A stretch of DNA of 64,000 nt, taken from positions 1-64,000 of the forward strand of contig NZ_VJON01000001.1 in assembly GCF_007556685.1 (NCBI RefSeq), given 5' to 3'. Positions 25,558 through 35,040 of the stretch are shown here, piece by piece. Every line of letters begins with the position of its first letter. Position 1 is the stretch's first letter. Position numbers and translations under genes: made by a program. The notes below the pieces were generated by a model that was not told where the DNA came from, searched no databases, and saw only the letters and a program-made list of their open reading frames with translations. The stretch is from Tepidimonas charontis. GTDB taxonomy: Bacteria; Pseudomonadota; Gammaproteobacteria; Burkholderiales; Burkholderiaceae_C.

Positions 25558-25644
25558 CGGGCAGTGTGTGTGACAGAATGGTGCCGGATCGGCGCGGTGG
25601 CCCGCGCAAATGACCTTGATGCTATCGGAAATGGAGCGCACCTC

Positions 25645-26415
25645 ATGCTGAAAAATAAAACAGCTCTCGTCACGGGCTCGACCAGCGGCATCGGGCTGGG
25701 GATTGCGAAAGCGCTGGCGCGCCAAGGCGCCAATATCGTGCTCAATGGCTTTGGCGACGTCGAAGGCGCACGCCAGCAAATCGAAGCACTGGGCGTGCCA
25801 GTGTTCTACCACGGCGCCGATATGAGCCGCCCCGCCGACATCGAGGACATGATGCACGCTGCCGAGCAGCGCTTCGGGCGCGTCGACATTCTGGTCAACA
25901 ACGCCGGCATACAGCACGTGGCGCCGATCGAGGATTTCCCGCCCGAACGTTGGGACGCCATCATCGCCATCAATCTCTCCAGCGCCTTTCACACCACGCG
26001 GCTGGCGCTGCCAGCGATGAAAGCCGCCAATTGGGGGCGCATCATCAATGTGGCCTCGGTGCATGGCTTGGTGGCATCGGCGCAAAAATCCGCGTACGTA
26101 GCGGCCAAGCACGGCCTGGTGGGGCTGACCAAGGTCGTGGCGCTGGAGACCGCCACCACCGGCGTGACCTGCAACGCCATCTGCCCCGGCTGGGTCTTGA
26201 CCCCGCTGGTGCAAAAGCAGGTCGACGCCAAGGCCGCCGCCCTGGGCATCAGCAACGAGGAGGCCACGCGGTTGCTGCTGGGCGAAAAAGAACCCTCGAT
26301 GCAATTCACCACCCCCGAAGAGCTGGGCGAGCTGGCGGTGTTTTTCTGCTCGCCTGCCGCCAACAATGTGCGCGGCGTGGCCTGGAATATGGACGGCGGC
26401 TGGGCCGCCCAATAA
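25645..26415 (+). CDS. bdhA: 3-hydroxybutyrate dehydrogenase
   Basis: NAD-dependent short-chain dehydrogenase converting 3-hydroxybutyrate to acetoacetate, the step that feeds depolymerised PHB back to metabolism. The 256-residue protein begins 'MLKNKTALVTGSTSGIGLG' (TGxxxGIG), has 'NNAGIQHVAPIEDFP', the catalytic 'SAYVAAKHG' (YxxxK) with an upstream 'NVASVHG', and the BDH-typical 'AICPGWVLTPLVQKQ'. The terminus 'NMDGGWAAQ' is also typical of the family. phaC in the same window supports a PHB cycle. A GGAG lies about 8 nt before the ATG. Confidence 0.93.
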   Translation: MLKNKTALVTGSTSGIGLGIAKALARQGANIVLNGFGDVEGARQQIEALGVPVFYHGADMSRPADIEDMMHAAEQRFGRVDILVNNAGIQHVAPIEDFPPERWDAIIAINLSSAFHTTRLALPAMKAANWGRIINVASVHGLVASAQKSAYVAAKHGLVGLTKVVALETATTGVTCNAICPGWVLTPLVQKQVDAKAAALGISNEEATRLLLGEKEPSMQFTTPEELGELAVFFCSPAANNVRGVAWNMDGGWAAQ

Positions 26416-26505
26416 ACAGCCGACCCGGCGCCGCCCGCGCGCCGCACGACGGCCAGCCTCGGCTGGCGCGCCGCGGCCTGTCGGCCGCCGATCGATGCTG
26501 GGCGT

Positions 26506-27255
26506 CTAGCGTGCTGGCGTCAAATGGACCGAGCCGGACACCGTCACTTCCAGCCACGCATGCCCCGGCTCGACCGGCAACGACGGCGCGGACTCCGCGC
26601 TGGCCATGCTGAGTGTGCGCATAACCGGCCGTGGCACATCGCCGCCGGCGTTGGCCACACCGATGTGCACTTCCCCCAGCTCATAGCCGGCGTAGCCAAA
26701 GGCGCGCGCGACGTCCTGCGCCTGCTGGCGAAACGCCTCGATGGCCTGCGCACGCAGGGCGGCTTCGGCCAGCAGGGTGGCGTCACGGCTGAGCGACAAC
26801 TGCAGCGCCGCGATGGACATGCCAGGCAACGCCGAGGCCACCGTCGCCACGCGCTCCAGGTCGCGCCCCTGCAGCAGCACTTCGGCACGGCCTTCCCAAC
26901 CCGTGATTTGGCCATCGCGCCCGTAGCGTGGCTGCACCTGCACACCGCCGCTGGCCACCTCCAATTGACCGGGTTGCTGCAGGGGGCGCACATGCGCCAA
27001 TGCCTGCTCCAGCGTGCGCCGCAGATGCGCCTGCACTTGCGCCGCGTCAGGCGCCTGATGGCGCACCGCCACCGTCATGGCCAGCCAGTCGTGCGGCACA
27101 CGCTGTTGAGCGCGCGCACTCAGGTGCACGGTGTGTTTCGGCTGCGCTGCCGGCAGCGCAGCCGCCCCCTGCGCCCACCCCTGGGTTGCCGTCAGCCCCA
27201 GGCTTGCCCACAGCAGCGCACGACTCCAATGTCCTCGACGACGTGTTGGTTCCAT
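26506..27255 (-). CDS. SIMPL (DUF541) domain periplasmic protein
   Basis: A 249-residue exported protein of unknown exact role. It starts with a signal peptide (Arg-rich n-region, 'RALLWASLGLTATQGWAQ', cleavage likely after AQG) and continues with a SIMPL domain: 'VHLSARAQQRVPHDWLAMTV', 'LEVASGGVQVQPRYG', 'ITGWEGRAEVLLQGRD', 'LLAEAALRAQAIEAFRQQAQ', and 'WLEVTVSGSVHL' at the end. Some family members affect oxidative stress or outer-membrane processes. GGGAG sits 8 nt before the ATG. It is divergent from ompR (87 bp) and converges on bdhA. Confidence 0.88.
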   Translation of the reverse strand: MEPTRRRGHWSRALLWASLGLTATQGWAQGAAALPAAQPKHTVHLSARAQQRVPHDWLAMTVAVRHQAPDAAQVQAHLRRTLEQALAHVRPLQQPGQLEVASGGVQVQPRYGRDGQITGWEGRAEVLLQGRDLERVATVASALPGMSIAALQLSLSRDATLLAEAALRAQAIEAFRQQAQDVARAFGYAGYELGEVHIGVANAGGDVPRPVMRTLSMASAESAPSLPVEPGHAWLEVTVSGSVHLTPAR

Positions 27256-27330
27256 ATCGGTCTCTCCCAAAGCCACGCGGCGCCCCGCCACGCGCGCCGC
27301 ACGAGCATAGCCGAGCCGCCGCTTTGCCGC

Positions 27331-27336
27331 GACAAT
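27331..27336 (+). promoter_or_regulatory. -10-like element (GACAAT) of ompR
   Basis: GACAAT, then 6 nt, then the ompR ATG. No ribosome-binding sequence is present before the start, which fits a leaderless message for ompR-envZ. Confidence 0.4.
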
Positions 27337-27342
27337 GGCGCC

Positions 27343-28062
27343 ATGAACACCCGTCGTCCCCCGCGCGTGGTCATCGTCGACGATGACCAGCGCATCCGCG
27401 AATTGCTGCAACGCTATCTGACACAAGAGGGTTTCGACGTCCTGCTGGCAGAGGACGCCAACCGGCTGGAACGGCTGCGGTTGCGCGACCCGATCGACTT
27501 GATCGTGCTGGACTGGATGCTGCCCGGCGAGGACGGTCTGTCGATCTGCCGACGGCTGCGCGCCGGCGGCGATCAAACCCCCATCATCATGCTCACCGCC
27601 AAGGGTGAGGATGTGGACCGCATCGTCGGCCTCGAGGTCGGGGCCGACGACTATCTGCCCAAGCCCTTCAACCCGCGCGAACTGCTGGCACGCATGCACG
27701 CGGTGCTGCGCCGGCGTCCACCGCCGGAGCCACCGGGGGCGGCCGCCGCCGATGGCACCGTGGTACGCTTCGGTCCATACACCTTCGACATCGGTCGGCG
27801 CCGCCTATTGCGCGACGACACCGAGCTGCCCTTGACCACTGGCGAGTTCGCAATGCTCAAGGCGCTGGTGCGACATCCACGCCAACCCCTGTCGCGGGAG
27901 CGGCTCGCGGTACTGGCGCGCGGACGCGAGTTCGAACCCTTCGATCGCAGCCTGGACGTGCAGGTGTCGCGCCTGCGCAAACTGATCGAGCCCGATCCGG
28001 CCAACCCGCGCTACATCCAAACCGTGTGGGGGGTGGGCTATATGTTCGTGCCCGACGCGTGA
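27343..28062 (+). CDS. ompR: Response regulator OmpR
   Basis: DNA-binding response regulator of the osmotic/envelope EnvZ-OmpR system. The 239-residue protein closely follows E. coli OmpR: receiver domain 'VVIVDDDQRIRELLQRYL', phosphoacceptor Asp57 in 'LIVLDWMLPGEDGLSICRR', 'MLTAKGEDVDRIVGLEVGAD' and 'DDYLPKPFNPRELLAR', a Pro-rich linker, then a winged helix with 'LTTGEFAMLKALVRHPRQPL', 'ARGREFEPFDRSLDVQVSRL' and 'YIQTVWGVGYMFVPD'. envZ follows 13 nt later. Confidence 0.97.
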   Translation: MNTRRPPRVVIVDDDQRIRELLQRYLTQEGFDVLLAEDANRLERLRLRDPIDLIVLDWMLPGEDGLSICRRLRAGGDQTPIIMLTAKGEDVDRIVGLEVGADDYLPKPFNPRELLARMHAVLRRRPPPEPPGAAAADGTVVRFGPYTFDIGRRRLLRDDTELPLTTGEFAMLKALVRHPRQPLSRERLAVLARGREFEPFDRSLDVQVSRLRKLIEPDPANPRYIQTVWGVGYMFVPDA

Positions 28063-28075
28063 AGCAACGGTCGCC

Positions 28076-29449
28076 ATGACCCTGTTTTGGCGCAATTTTT
28101 TGCTGCTGGCCGCGCTGCTGCTGTTGAGCGTGCTGGCATGGCTGCAGACCTTCCGCACCTTGGAGGAGGAGCCGCGCGCGCTGCAAAGCGCGCAGGCGCT
28201 GGCGTCGCTGGTGAATCTGACACGCGCCGCCCTCATCCATACCGACCCGATCGCGCGCATCGCACTGGTCAAGACGCTGGCCGACGAGGAAAATGTGCGC
28301 ATCGCCGTGCGCGAGCGCAGCGACGTCCATCAACCCTTCGAGCCACACAGCACCGGCGCGCGCATCGCGGCGGCGCTGACCGAGCGGCTCGGCCCCGATA
28401 CCGTGGTGGCGCGTGAGGTCAACGGATTCGAGGGGCTGTGGATCGGCTTTGCAATCGAAGGCGACAGCTACTGGCTGCTGGCCGATCAGTCGCGCATCGA
28501 GACCGTGCGCGGCAGCACCTGGCTGGTGTGGCTGGTGCTGGCGCTGGGCTTGTCGCTGCTGGGCGCGGTGCTGATCACGCGTGTCATCAACCAGCCGCTG
28601 CAGCGGCTGGCCCAGGCGGCGCGGCGCATCGGTGCGGCCGACTTCGAGGCGGCTCACCTCAGCGAAGCGGTATCGACGCGGGAAATCGCCGCCGTCAACC
28701 ACGCCTTCAACCGCATGGCCGAGGCCCTGGCGCGCAGCGAAGCGGACCGGCGTCTGATGCTGGCCGGTATCTCGCACGACTTGCGCACCCCACTGGCGCG
28801 GCTGCGACTGGAGATCGAACTCGGTGTGCCCGATGCGGCCATGCGCGAGCGCATGGCGCTCGACATCGAACAGATGGATGCGATCATCGACCAGTTTTTG
28901 CATTACGCGCGCGATGGCAACGGCATGCGCACGCTGCTGCCACTGGCGGCAGCGGTCCAGCGCGCGCTGCAGCCATACGTCGGACGCGACGATGTGCGGC
29001 TCGACGTGCAAATTGACGACGAGGCCACCGTTTGTGCCGACCCGACCGCCCTGGATCGGGTGCTGAGCAACATCGTGGAAAACGCGCTGCGTTACGGCCG
29101 CAGCGCCGATGGGCAGGTGCGTCTGTCGGTACAAGCCAAGCGCACGCACCAGATGGTAGAGCTGCGCATACGCGACCACGGCCCCGGGGCGGCCCCCGAG
29201 GCCCTGCCGCACCTGAGCGAACCCTTCTTCCGCGCCGAACCCGCCCGCACCCAGCCAGGCAGCGGCCTGGGACTGGCGATCGTGCGCCGTACCATCGAAC
29301 GCTGGGGCGGCCGCTGTCAGATCGACAACGCGCCCGAGGGCGGCCTGGTCGTCACGTTGCAGTTACCCGCGATGTGTCCTCGAGGCGGCACGCATCCGCG
29401 CACGGGCACTCGCTCGGCCGCGCTCCCCGACCACACCGCGCCCACCTGA
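28076..29449 (+). CDS. envZ: Sensor histidine kinase EnvZ
   Basis: Inner-membrane partner of OmpR. The 457-residue protein has a first helix at ~5-27, a periplasmic domain, a second helix at ~153-175, HAMP ('VINQPLQRLAQAARRIGAADF'), the H-box 'AGISHDLRTPLARLRLEIE' with phospho-His about 234, the N box 'LSNIVENALRYG', 'IRDHGPGAAP' and the G2 box 'QPGSGLGLAIVRRTIERWGG'. The last ~30 residues after the ATPase fold are a Pro/Thr/Arg tail of no known role. It is directly downstream of ompR. Confidence 0.95.
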   Translation: MTLFWRNFLLLAALLLLSVLAWLQTFRTLEEEPRALQSAQALASLVNLTRAALIHTDPIARIALVKTLADEENVRIAVRERSDVHQPFEPHSTGARIAAALTERLGPDTVVAREVNGFEGLWIGFAIEGDSYWLLADQSRIETVRGSTWLVWLVLALGLSLLGAVLITRVINQPLQRLAQAARRIGAADFEAAHLSEAVSTREIAAVNHAFNRMAEALARSEADRRLMLAGISHDLRTPLARLRLEIELGVPDAAMRERMALDIEQMDAIIDQFLHYARDGNGMRTLLPLAAAVQRALQPYVGRDDVRLDVQIDDEATVCADPTALDRVLSNIVENALRYGRSADGQVRLSVQAKRTHQMVELRIRDHGPGAAPEALPHLSEPFFRAEPARTQPGSGLGLAIVRRTIERWGGRCQIDNAPEGGLVVTLQLPAMCPRGGTHPRTGTRSAALPDHTAPT

Positions 29450-29552
29450 TACCGGCCCCCAACATCACCGCGCCGGGCGCTGGGTACGTAGACCCCGCGC
29501 CACCTCGCGGCTGGTGCGCACCGCCTCCCCCACCGACGAGCGCGCCTGTCGC

Positions 29553-30827
29553 TCAGCGCGGGCTGGCGTGCAGCAACACCACCGCGCGCGCCTCGATCGC
29601 CAACCCTTGCCCCACCGGCCCCAAGCGCTCAGCCGTTTTGGCCTTGAGGTTGACGGCCGACGCCGGCAGCCCCAGGCACTGCGCCACGCTGGCCTGCATC
29701 GCGGCGCGGTGCGGCGCCAGGCGGGGCGCCTGGGCGATGACGGTCGCATCCACGTTCACCGGCTGCCATCCGTGCGTGCGCGCCGCCTGCACCGCCGCCT
29801 GCAACAAGGTACGCGAATCGGCCCCTGCATGGCGCGGATCGTCGTCCGGAAACCAGGCGCCGATATCACCCAGCCCTGCCGCTCCCAGCACGGCGTCGGT
29901 GATGGCATGCAACAAGGCGTCGGCGTCCGAGTGGCCGAGTAACCCCTTGTCGTGGGCAATCTCCACCCCGCCTAGCACCAACCGGCGTCCCGGCACCAGG
30001 GCGTGGATGTCCCAGCCCTCGCCGATGCGCCACGGTGGTGCAGTCTGCTGGCTCAACCAGGTCTCGGCCATGGCGAAATCCTCTGCGAACGTGAGTTTGA
30101 GGTTGCGTGCCCGCCCGCGCACCACGCGCGGCCGCAGACCCAGCGCCTCCACCGCACTGGCTTCGTCGGTGATGCCGGCAAATCCGTTGGCATGGTGGGC
30201 CTGCAGCGCTTGCTGCAGCACCCCTAAGCGAAACATCTGCGGGGTCTGCGCCAGCCATTTGTCCGCGCGCGGCACGGTGGTCAGCACGCGCGCCTCGGCA
30301 TCCACCTGCTTGAGCGTGTCGGCCAGAGGCACCGCCAGCAATCCTCCGACCGGGTCGTCGCGGCAGGCGTCGATGAGCGCCTGCACGTCGGCGCTGTGCA
30401 GCAGGCAGCGCGCGGCGTCGTGCACCAGCACCCAGTCCTGCGCGCGCGCGCCCGCGCCGACCAGTGCCGTCAAACCGTTGAGCACGCTTTCGGCCCGCGT
30501 GGCGCCGCCCACGCGCCAGGACCGAATACGCCCCCCATCGCCCACCGCCGTGGTGTCGTTTGGGGCCAGTACCACCGCCACCCCGGCCAATTCGGGTACG
30601 GCTGCCAGCGCCGCCAATGTGTGGTCGATGACGCGCCGCCCGGCCAGCGTGTGGTACTGCTTGGGGACCGCCAGCCCGGCCCGGCTGCCGGTGCCGGCAG
30701 CGGGTACCAACGCGTAGTATCGAGGGGGTGCGGCCTCATCGGTGGGCCAGGTTTGACCCTGTCCATCGCCGACACCATCATGTCCGGCGGCAGTGCGGTC
30801 ATTGGGGGTGACAGAAGCGGCCTTCAT
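29553..30827 (-). CDS. ispDF: Bifunctional IspD/IspF (MEP isoprenoid pathway)
   Basis: One uninterrupted 424-codon frame carries two consecutive enzymes of the MEP pathway. Residues ~37-260 are IspD (MEP cytidylyltransferase): '[20 protein letters not shown]', 'VVLAPNDT', '[12 protein letters not shown]', 'TQTPQMF'-like '[11 protein letters not shown]', '[11 protein letters not shown]'. Residues ~266-424 are IspF: '[20 protein letters not shown]', '[19 protein letters not shown]', '[19 protein letters not shown]', '[13 protein letters not shown]'. The join ('[15 protein letters not shown]') contains no stop. The first ~35 residues are unconserved, so translation could start later, but the ATG at 30827 is 8 nt after a palindromic -10. 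mfd is divergent, 29 bp away. Confidence 0.93.
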   Translation of the reverse strand: MKAASVTPNDRTAAGHDGVGDGQGQTWPTDEAAPPRYYALVPAAGTGSRAGLAVPKQYHTLAGRRVIDHTLAALAAVPELAGVAVVLAPNDTTAVGDGGRIRSWRVGGATRAESVLNGLTALVGAGARAQDWVLVHDAARCLLHSADVQALIDACRDDPVGGLLAVPLADTLKQVDAEARVLTTVPRADKWLAQTPQMFRLGVLQQALQAHHANGFAGITDEASAVEALGLRPRVVRGRARNLKLTFAEDFAMAETWLSQQTAPPWRIGEGWDIHALVPGRRLVLGGVEIAHDKGLLGHSDADALLHAITDAVLGAAGLGDIGAWFPDDDPRHAGADSRTLLQAAVQAARTHGWQPVNVDATVIAQAPRLAPHRAAMQASVAQCLGLPASAVNLKAKTAERLGPVGQGLAIEARAVVLLHASPR

Positions 30828-30834
30828 GGCGCTG

Positions 30835-30846
30835 GATTCTAGAATC
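30835..30846. promoter_or_regulatory. Palindromic -10 (GATTCTAGAATC) between ispDF and mfd
   Basis: A perfect 12 bp palindrome in the 29 bp gap between the two start codons. It presents TAGAAT (5 of 6 matches to TATAAT) on both strands: at 30840-30845 for mfd and 30841-30836 for ispDF. The mfd ATG is 11 nt beyond it and the ispDF ATG 8 nt beyond. It could serve as a symmetric bidirectional promoter core. No clear -35 was found for either direction. Confidence 0.45.
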
Positions 30847-30856
30847 TCGCCTTCTC

Positions 30857-33800
30857 ATGGAACTGCCCCGTCTGATCCCCGGCAAGCGTTTTGCTTCCAC
30901 CTGTCCGCCCGCCAGCGCCGACGCGCTGCTGCTGGCCACTTTGGCTGCGCGCGAAAAGGCCGCCGGCCGCCCCACCGCGATCGTCACTGCCGACGCCGCC
31001 GATGCGCAGCGCCTGCTCAATGAGCTGCCGTTTTTTGCTCCCGACCTGCGCTGTGCGCTGTTGCCGGACTGGGAGACCCTGCCCTACGACACCTTCTCCC
31101 CGCACCAGGACTTGATTTCCGAGCGGCTGGCGACCTTGTGGCGTATCCAGCAGCGCGGCGCCGACGACGGCGCCGACGTGATTCTGGTGCCGGCCAGCAC
31201 TGCGTTGTATCGACTGGCGCCGCCGTCCTTTCTGGCCGCCTATACCTTTTCGTTTCAGACCGGTCAGCGGCTCGATGCCGATCGGCTGCGCGCCCAGCTG
31301 GCGCTGGCCGGCTACCAGCATGTCACCCAGGTGGTCAGCCCGGGGGAATATGCGGTGCGCGGCGGGCTGATCGACCTCTTCCCCATGGGCTCGCCGGTGC
31401 CCTATCGGGTGGATCTGTTGGACGACGAAATCGATTCCATCCGCACCTTCGACCCCGACACCCAGCGCAGCCTGTACCCGGTGTCCGCGGTGCGCCTGCT
31501 GCCCGGGCGCGAATTTCCGCTGGACGATGCCGCACGGGCGCGCTTTCGGGCGCGCTGGCGCGAGCTGCTCGATGGCGACCCGACGCGCAGCCGCTTGTAC
31601 AAGGACGTCGGCGCGGGCGTCGTGCCGGCCGGCATCGAGTATTACCTGCCGCTGTTTTTCGAGCAAACGGCCACGGTGTTCGACTACCTGGGTGCCGACG
31701 CCACCGTGGTGCTGCACGGTGACGTGGACGAGGCGATCCAGCGCTTTTGGCAAGACACGCGCGAGCGCCACCGGCTGGCGCAGGGCGACCCCGAACGCCC
31801 AGTGCTGCCCCCGCAGGCACTGTTCATGGACGCCGAAGGGTTTTACCGGCTGGCCAATCGGCACGCCCAGTGGGCGTTACGGTCTTGCGGTGGCAGCGCC
31901 GAGGCGTGGGTGGCGTGGCGTGGCGTATTCGCGGCCCTACCCGACCTGACGGTGCAGCGGGGTGCCGACGAACCGCTTCAGCGCCTGCGTAGCCACCTGG
32001 CGCGCACGTCGGCGCGTGTGCTGATCCTGGCCGACAGTGACGGACGACGCGAGCACCTGCTCGACGTTCTGCGCGCCAGCGGCATTGAGCCGCCCAGCTT
32101 CGACGACTGGGCCGCCTTTGCCGCCAGCGATGCACGCATCGGATTGACGGTAGCACCGCTGGCAGCGGGCTTTGCCTGGGTCAAGGCGGGCGTCGAACTG
32201 GTCACCGAAACCGAGCTGTTTGCCGCCGGCCCCACGGTGCGGCGGCGGCGCAAGCAAGAACAGGCCAGCGACGTCGAGGCGCTCATCAAAGATCTGAGCG
32301 AACTGCAGCCCGGTGACCCGGTGGTGCATGCCCAGCATGGCATTGGCCGCTACCGTGGCTTGGTCAACCTCGATCTGGGCGAAAAAAACCCGGACGGCAG
32401 CCCCGTCTTGCAAGAATTTTTGTACCTGGAATACGCCCAAGGCGCTACCCTTTACGTACCGGTGTCGCAGCTGCACCTGATCAGTCGCTACACCGGCGTC
32501 AGCGCAGACGAGGCACCGCTGCACCGGCTGGGCAGCGGCCAATGGGAAAAAGCACGCCGCAAGGCCGCCGAGCAGGTGCGCGACACCGCCGCCGAGCTGC
32601 TGGCGGTGTACGCGCGCCGCGCCGCCCGCCACGGGCATGCCATGCGCTTCGACGCCAAGGCCTACGAAGCCTTTGCCAACGACTTCGGGTTCGAAGAGAC
32701 ACCCGACCAGCGCGCTGCCATCCACGCCGTGATCCAAGATCTGATCAGCCCGCGCCCGATGGATCGGCTGGTGTGCGGCGATGTGGGCTTCGGCAAGACC
32801 GAGGTGGCGCTGCGCGCCGCGTTCGTCGCGGTGATGAGCGGCTACCAGGTGGCGCTGCTGGCACCCACCACGCTGCTGGCCGAGCAGCATTACCAAACGC
32901 TGGTGGAACGTTTTGCCAAGTGGCCGGTGCGCATCGCCGAGATGAGCCGTTTTCGCACCGCCAAAGAAATCGCCGCTGCCGTGCAGGGGCTGGCCGACGG
33001 CAGCATCGACATCGTCGTGGGCACCCACAAGCTGCTGAGCGAGAAGACCCAGTTCAAAAACCTCGGTCTACTCATCATCGACGAGGAGCACCGCTTCGGC
33101 GTGCGCCACAAGGAAGCCATCAAGGCCCTGCGCGCCGAGGTGGACGTGCTCACCCTCACCGCCACCCCCATTCCGCGCACCCTGGGCATGGCGCTGGAGG
33201 GGCTGCGCGATCTGTCGGTGATCGCCACGGCGCCGCAGCGGCGGCTGGCCATCAAGACCTTCGTGCGCGAAGAAAACCACGGCGTCATCCGTGAAGCCGT
33301 ACTGCGCGAGCTCAAGCGCGGCGGTCAGGTGTACTTTCTGCACAACGAGGTCGAGACGATCGACAACCGCCGCGCCAAACTGGAGCAGCTGCTGCCCGAG
33401 GCGCGCATCGCCATCGCGCATGGACAGATGCCCGAGCGCGAACTCGAGCGCGTCATGCGCGACTTCGTGGCGCAGCGCTTCAACCTGCTGCTGTGCTCCA
33501 CCATCATCGAAACCGGCATCGACGTGCCCACGGCCAACACCATCATCATCAGCCGGGCGGACAAATTCGGCCTGGCGCAGCTGCACCAGCTGCGGGGGCG
33601 CGTGGGGCGCAGTCACCACCAGGCCTACGCCTACCTGCTGGTGCCCGACATCGAAGGCCTGAGCAAGCAGGCCGCCCAGCGCTTGGAAGCCATCCAGCAG
33701 ATGGAAGAGCTGGGCAGCGGCTTTTATCTGGCGATGCACGACCTGGAAATCCGTGGCGCCGGCGAGGTGCTGGGCGAAGCCCAGAGCGGCAACATCACCG

Positions 33801-34348
33801 AAATCGGTTTTCAGCTCTACAACGAGATGCTGGCCGAGGCGGTACGCAGCCTGCGCGACGGCAAGGAGCCCGATTTGCTGCGGCCGCTGCACGTCACCAC
33901 CGAAATCAACCTGCACGCCCCTGCCCTGCTGCCACAGGAATACTGCGGCGACGTGCATCTGCGCCTGAGTTTTTATAAAAAACTGGCCAGCGCGCGCAGC
34001 GCCGAGCAGCTCGACGCGCTGGTGGAGGACATCGCCGACCGCTTCGGCAAGTTGCCGCCGGCGGCCCAAACGCTCATCGAGGTGCACCGGCTGCGCGTGC
34101 TGGCCGAGCGCTACGGTGTGGCCAAGATCGACGCCACGCCGAGCCACATCCTCATCACTTTCCGGCCCAACCCGCCGATCGAGCCGCTGCGCATCATCGA
34201 ACTGATCCAGAAAAACCGCCACGTCAAGCTCGCTGGCAACGACCGCTTGAAAATCGAGCGTGCGCTGGCCGAGCCGCGCGACCGCGCGCAACTGGTGCGC
34301 GATATCCTGCGCGCGCTCGGTCAGCCCACCACCCTGACGCCCGCATGA
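30857..34348 (+). CDS. mfd: Transcription-repair coupling factor Mfd
   Basis: Removes RNA polymerase stalled at lesions and recruits UvrAB. The 1163-residue protein has the full layout: UvrB-like N-terminal modules ('LPDWETLPYDTFSPHQDLISER', read as two parts), the RNAP-interaction domain ('DPVVHAQHGIGRYRGLVNLD', 'LYVPVSQLHLISRYTG'), a RecG-like translocase with Walker A 'GDVGFGKTEVALRA' (~640), 'IIDEEHRFGVRHKE' (~739), 'LTATPIPRTLGMAL', the TRG motif region 'QLRGRVGRSHHQAYAYLL', and the C-terminal regulatory domain. Length is normal. yitT overlaps its stop as ATGA. Confidence 0.97.
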   Translation: MELPRLIPGKRFASTCPPASADALLLATLAAREKAAGRPTAIVTADAADAQRLLNELPFFAPDLRCALLPDWETLPYDTFSPHQDLISERLATLWRIQQRGADDGADVILVPASTALYRLAPPSFLAAYTFSFQTGQRLDADRLRAQLALAGYQHVTQVVSPGEYAVRGGLIDLFPMGSPVPYRVDLLDDEIDSIRTFDPDTQRSLYPVSAVRLLPGREFPLDDAARARFRARWRELLDGDPTRSRLYKDVGAGVVPAGIEYYLPLFFEQTATVFDYLGADATVVLHGDVDEAIQRFWQDTRERHRLAQGDPERPVLPPQALFMDAEGFYRLANRHAQWALRSCGGSAEAWVAWRGVFAALPDLTVQRGADEPLQRLRSHLARTSARVLILADSDGRREHLLDVLRASGIEPPSFDDWAAFAASDARIGLTVAPLAAGFAWVKAGVELVTETELFAAGPTVRRRRKQEQASDVEALIKDLSELQPGDPVVHAQHGIGRYRGLVNLDLGEKNPDGSPVLQEFLYLEYAQGATLYVPVSQLHLISRYTGVSADEAPLHRLGSGQWEKARRKAAEQVRDTAAELLAVYARRAARHGHAMRFDAKAYEAFANDFGFEETPDQRAAIHAVIQDLISPRPMDRLVCGDVGFGKTEVALRAAFVAVMSGYQVALLAPTTLLAEQHYQTLVERFAKWPVRIAEMSRFRTAKEIAAAVQGLADGSIDIVVGTHKLLSEKTQFKNLGLLIIDEEHRFGVRHKEAIKALRAEVDVLTLTATPIPRTLGMALEGLRDLSVIATAPQRRLAIKTFVREENHGVIREAVLRELKRGGQVYFLHNEVETIDNRRAKLEQLLPEARIAIAHGQMPERELERVMRDFVAQRFNLLLCSTIIETGIDVPTANTIIISRADKFGLAQLHQLRGRVGRSHHQAYAYLLVPDIEGLSKQAAQRLEAIQQMEELGSGFYLAMHDLEIRGAGEVLGEAQSGNITEIGFQLYNEMLAEAVRSLRDGKEPDLLRPLHVTTEINLHAPALLPQEYCGDVHLRLSFYKKLASARSAEQLDALVEDIADRFGKLPPAAQTLIEVHRLRVLAERYGVAKIDATPSHILITFRPNPPIEPLRIIELIQKNRHVKLAGNDRLKIERALAEPRDRAQLVRDILRALGQPTTLTPA

Positions 34349-34977
34349 ACGCCACCCCCCCATCGCTGCAACCCGCCTTCCCCGTGGTCCGCCACACCTG
34401 GCTGGACGACGCCCAAGCGTTGCTGACCGGTACCTTGATCGTCGCCCTGGGTCTGGTGCTGTTTCGACATGCCGGTCTGGTCACCGGTGGCACCGTCGGG
34501 CTCGCGTTTTTGGTCCACTACGCCAGTGGCTGGCCGTTTGGCGCGCTGGTGTTTGCCATCAATCTGCCCTTCTACGTGCTGGGCTGGGTACGCATGGGGC
34601 GCGCCTTCACGCTCAAAACCGTCCTGGCCGTCGGGCTGTTGGCGGCCTTCACCGAAGCCATGCCGCACTGGATCGGCCTGCAACACGTGCACCCGGTGTT
34701 TGCCGCCTCGGCCGGTGGCCTCTTGGTCGGCGTGGGCTTCATCATCTTGTTTCGCCACCGCGCCAGCCTGGGCGGCTTCAACACCCTGGTGCTGTGGCTG
34801 CAAGAGCGCTTTGGCTGGCGCGCGGGCGTGGTTCAATTGCTCATCGACGGCAGCATTTTGCTGGCGGCGTGGCCGCTGTTGGATGCGCAGCGCCTGGCAC
34901 TGTCGGTGTTGGCCGCGGCGCTGATGAATATCACCCTGGCCATCAACCACCGTCCCGGCCGCTACGTCGCCTTTTGA
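34345..34977 (+). CDS. YitT family membrane protein
   Basis: A 210-residue inner-membrane protein of about six helices with YitT signatures 'GTLIVALGLVLFRHAGLVTGG' (split), 'GLAFLVHYASG', 'INLPFYVLGW' and 'FIILFRHRASLGGFNTL'. It lacks the C-terminal DUF2179 found in Bacillus YitT proteins. Function is unknown; transporter or channel roles have been suggested for the family. The ATG overlaps the mfd stop (ATGA), indicating translational coupling. Confidence 0.88.
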   Translation: MNATPPSLQPAFPVVRHTWLDDAQALLTGTLIVALGLVLFRHAGLVTGGTVGLAFLVHYASGWPFGALVFAINLPFYVLGWVRMGRAFTLKTVLAVGLLAAFTEAMPHWIGLQHVHPVFAASAGGLLVGVGFIILFRHRASLGGFNTLVLWLQERFGWRAGVVQLLIDGSILLAAWPLLDAQRLALSVLAAALMNITLAINHRPGRYVAF

Positions 34978-35040
34978 AGGACGCCGCGGCGGCGCACCCG
35001 CGCCGCGCCCCCTCTGATGCGCTTTTTTTGCCGAGCCACC

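Noticed and set aside
26452-26467. Inverted repeat GCCAGCC/GGCTGGC between bdhA and the SIMPL gene as a terminator
   Set aside because: No T-run on either strand and a loop of only 2 nt.
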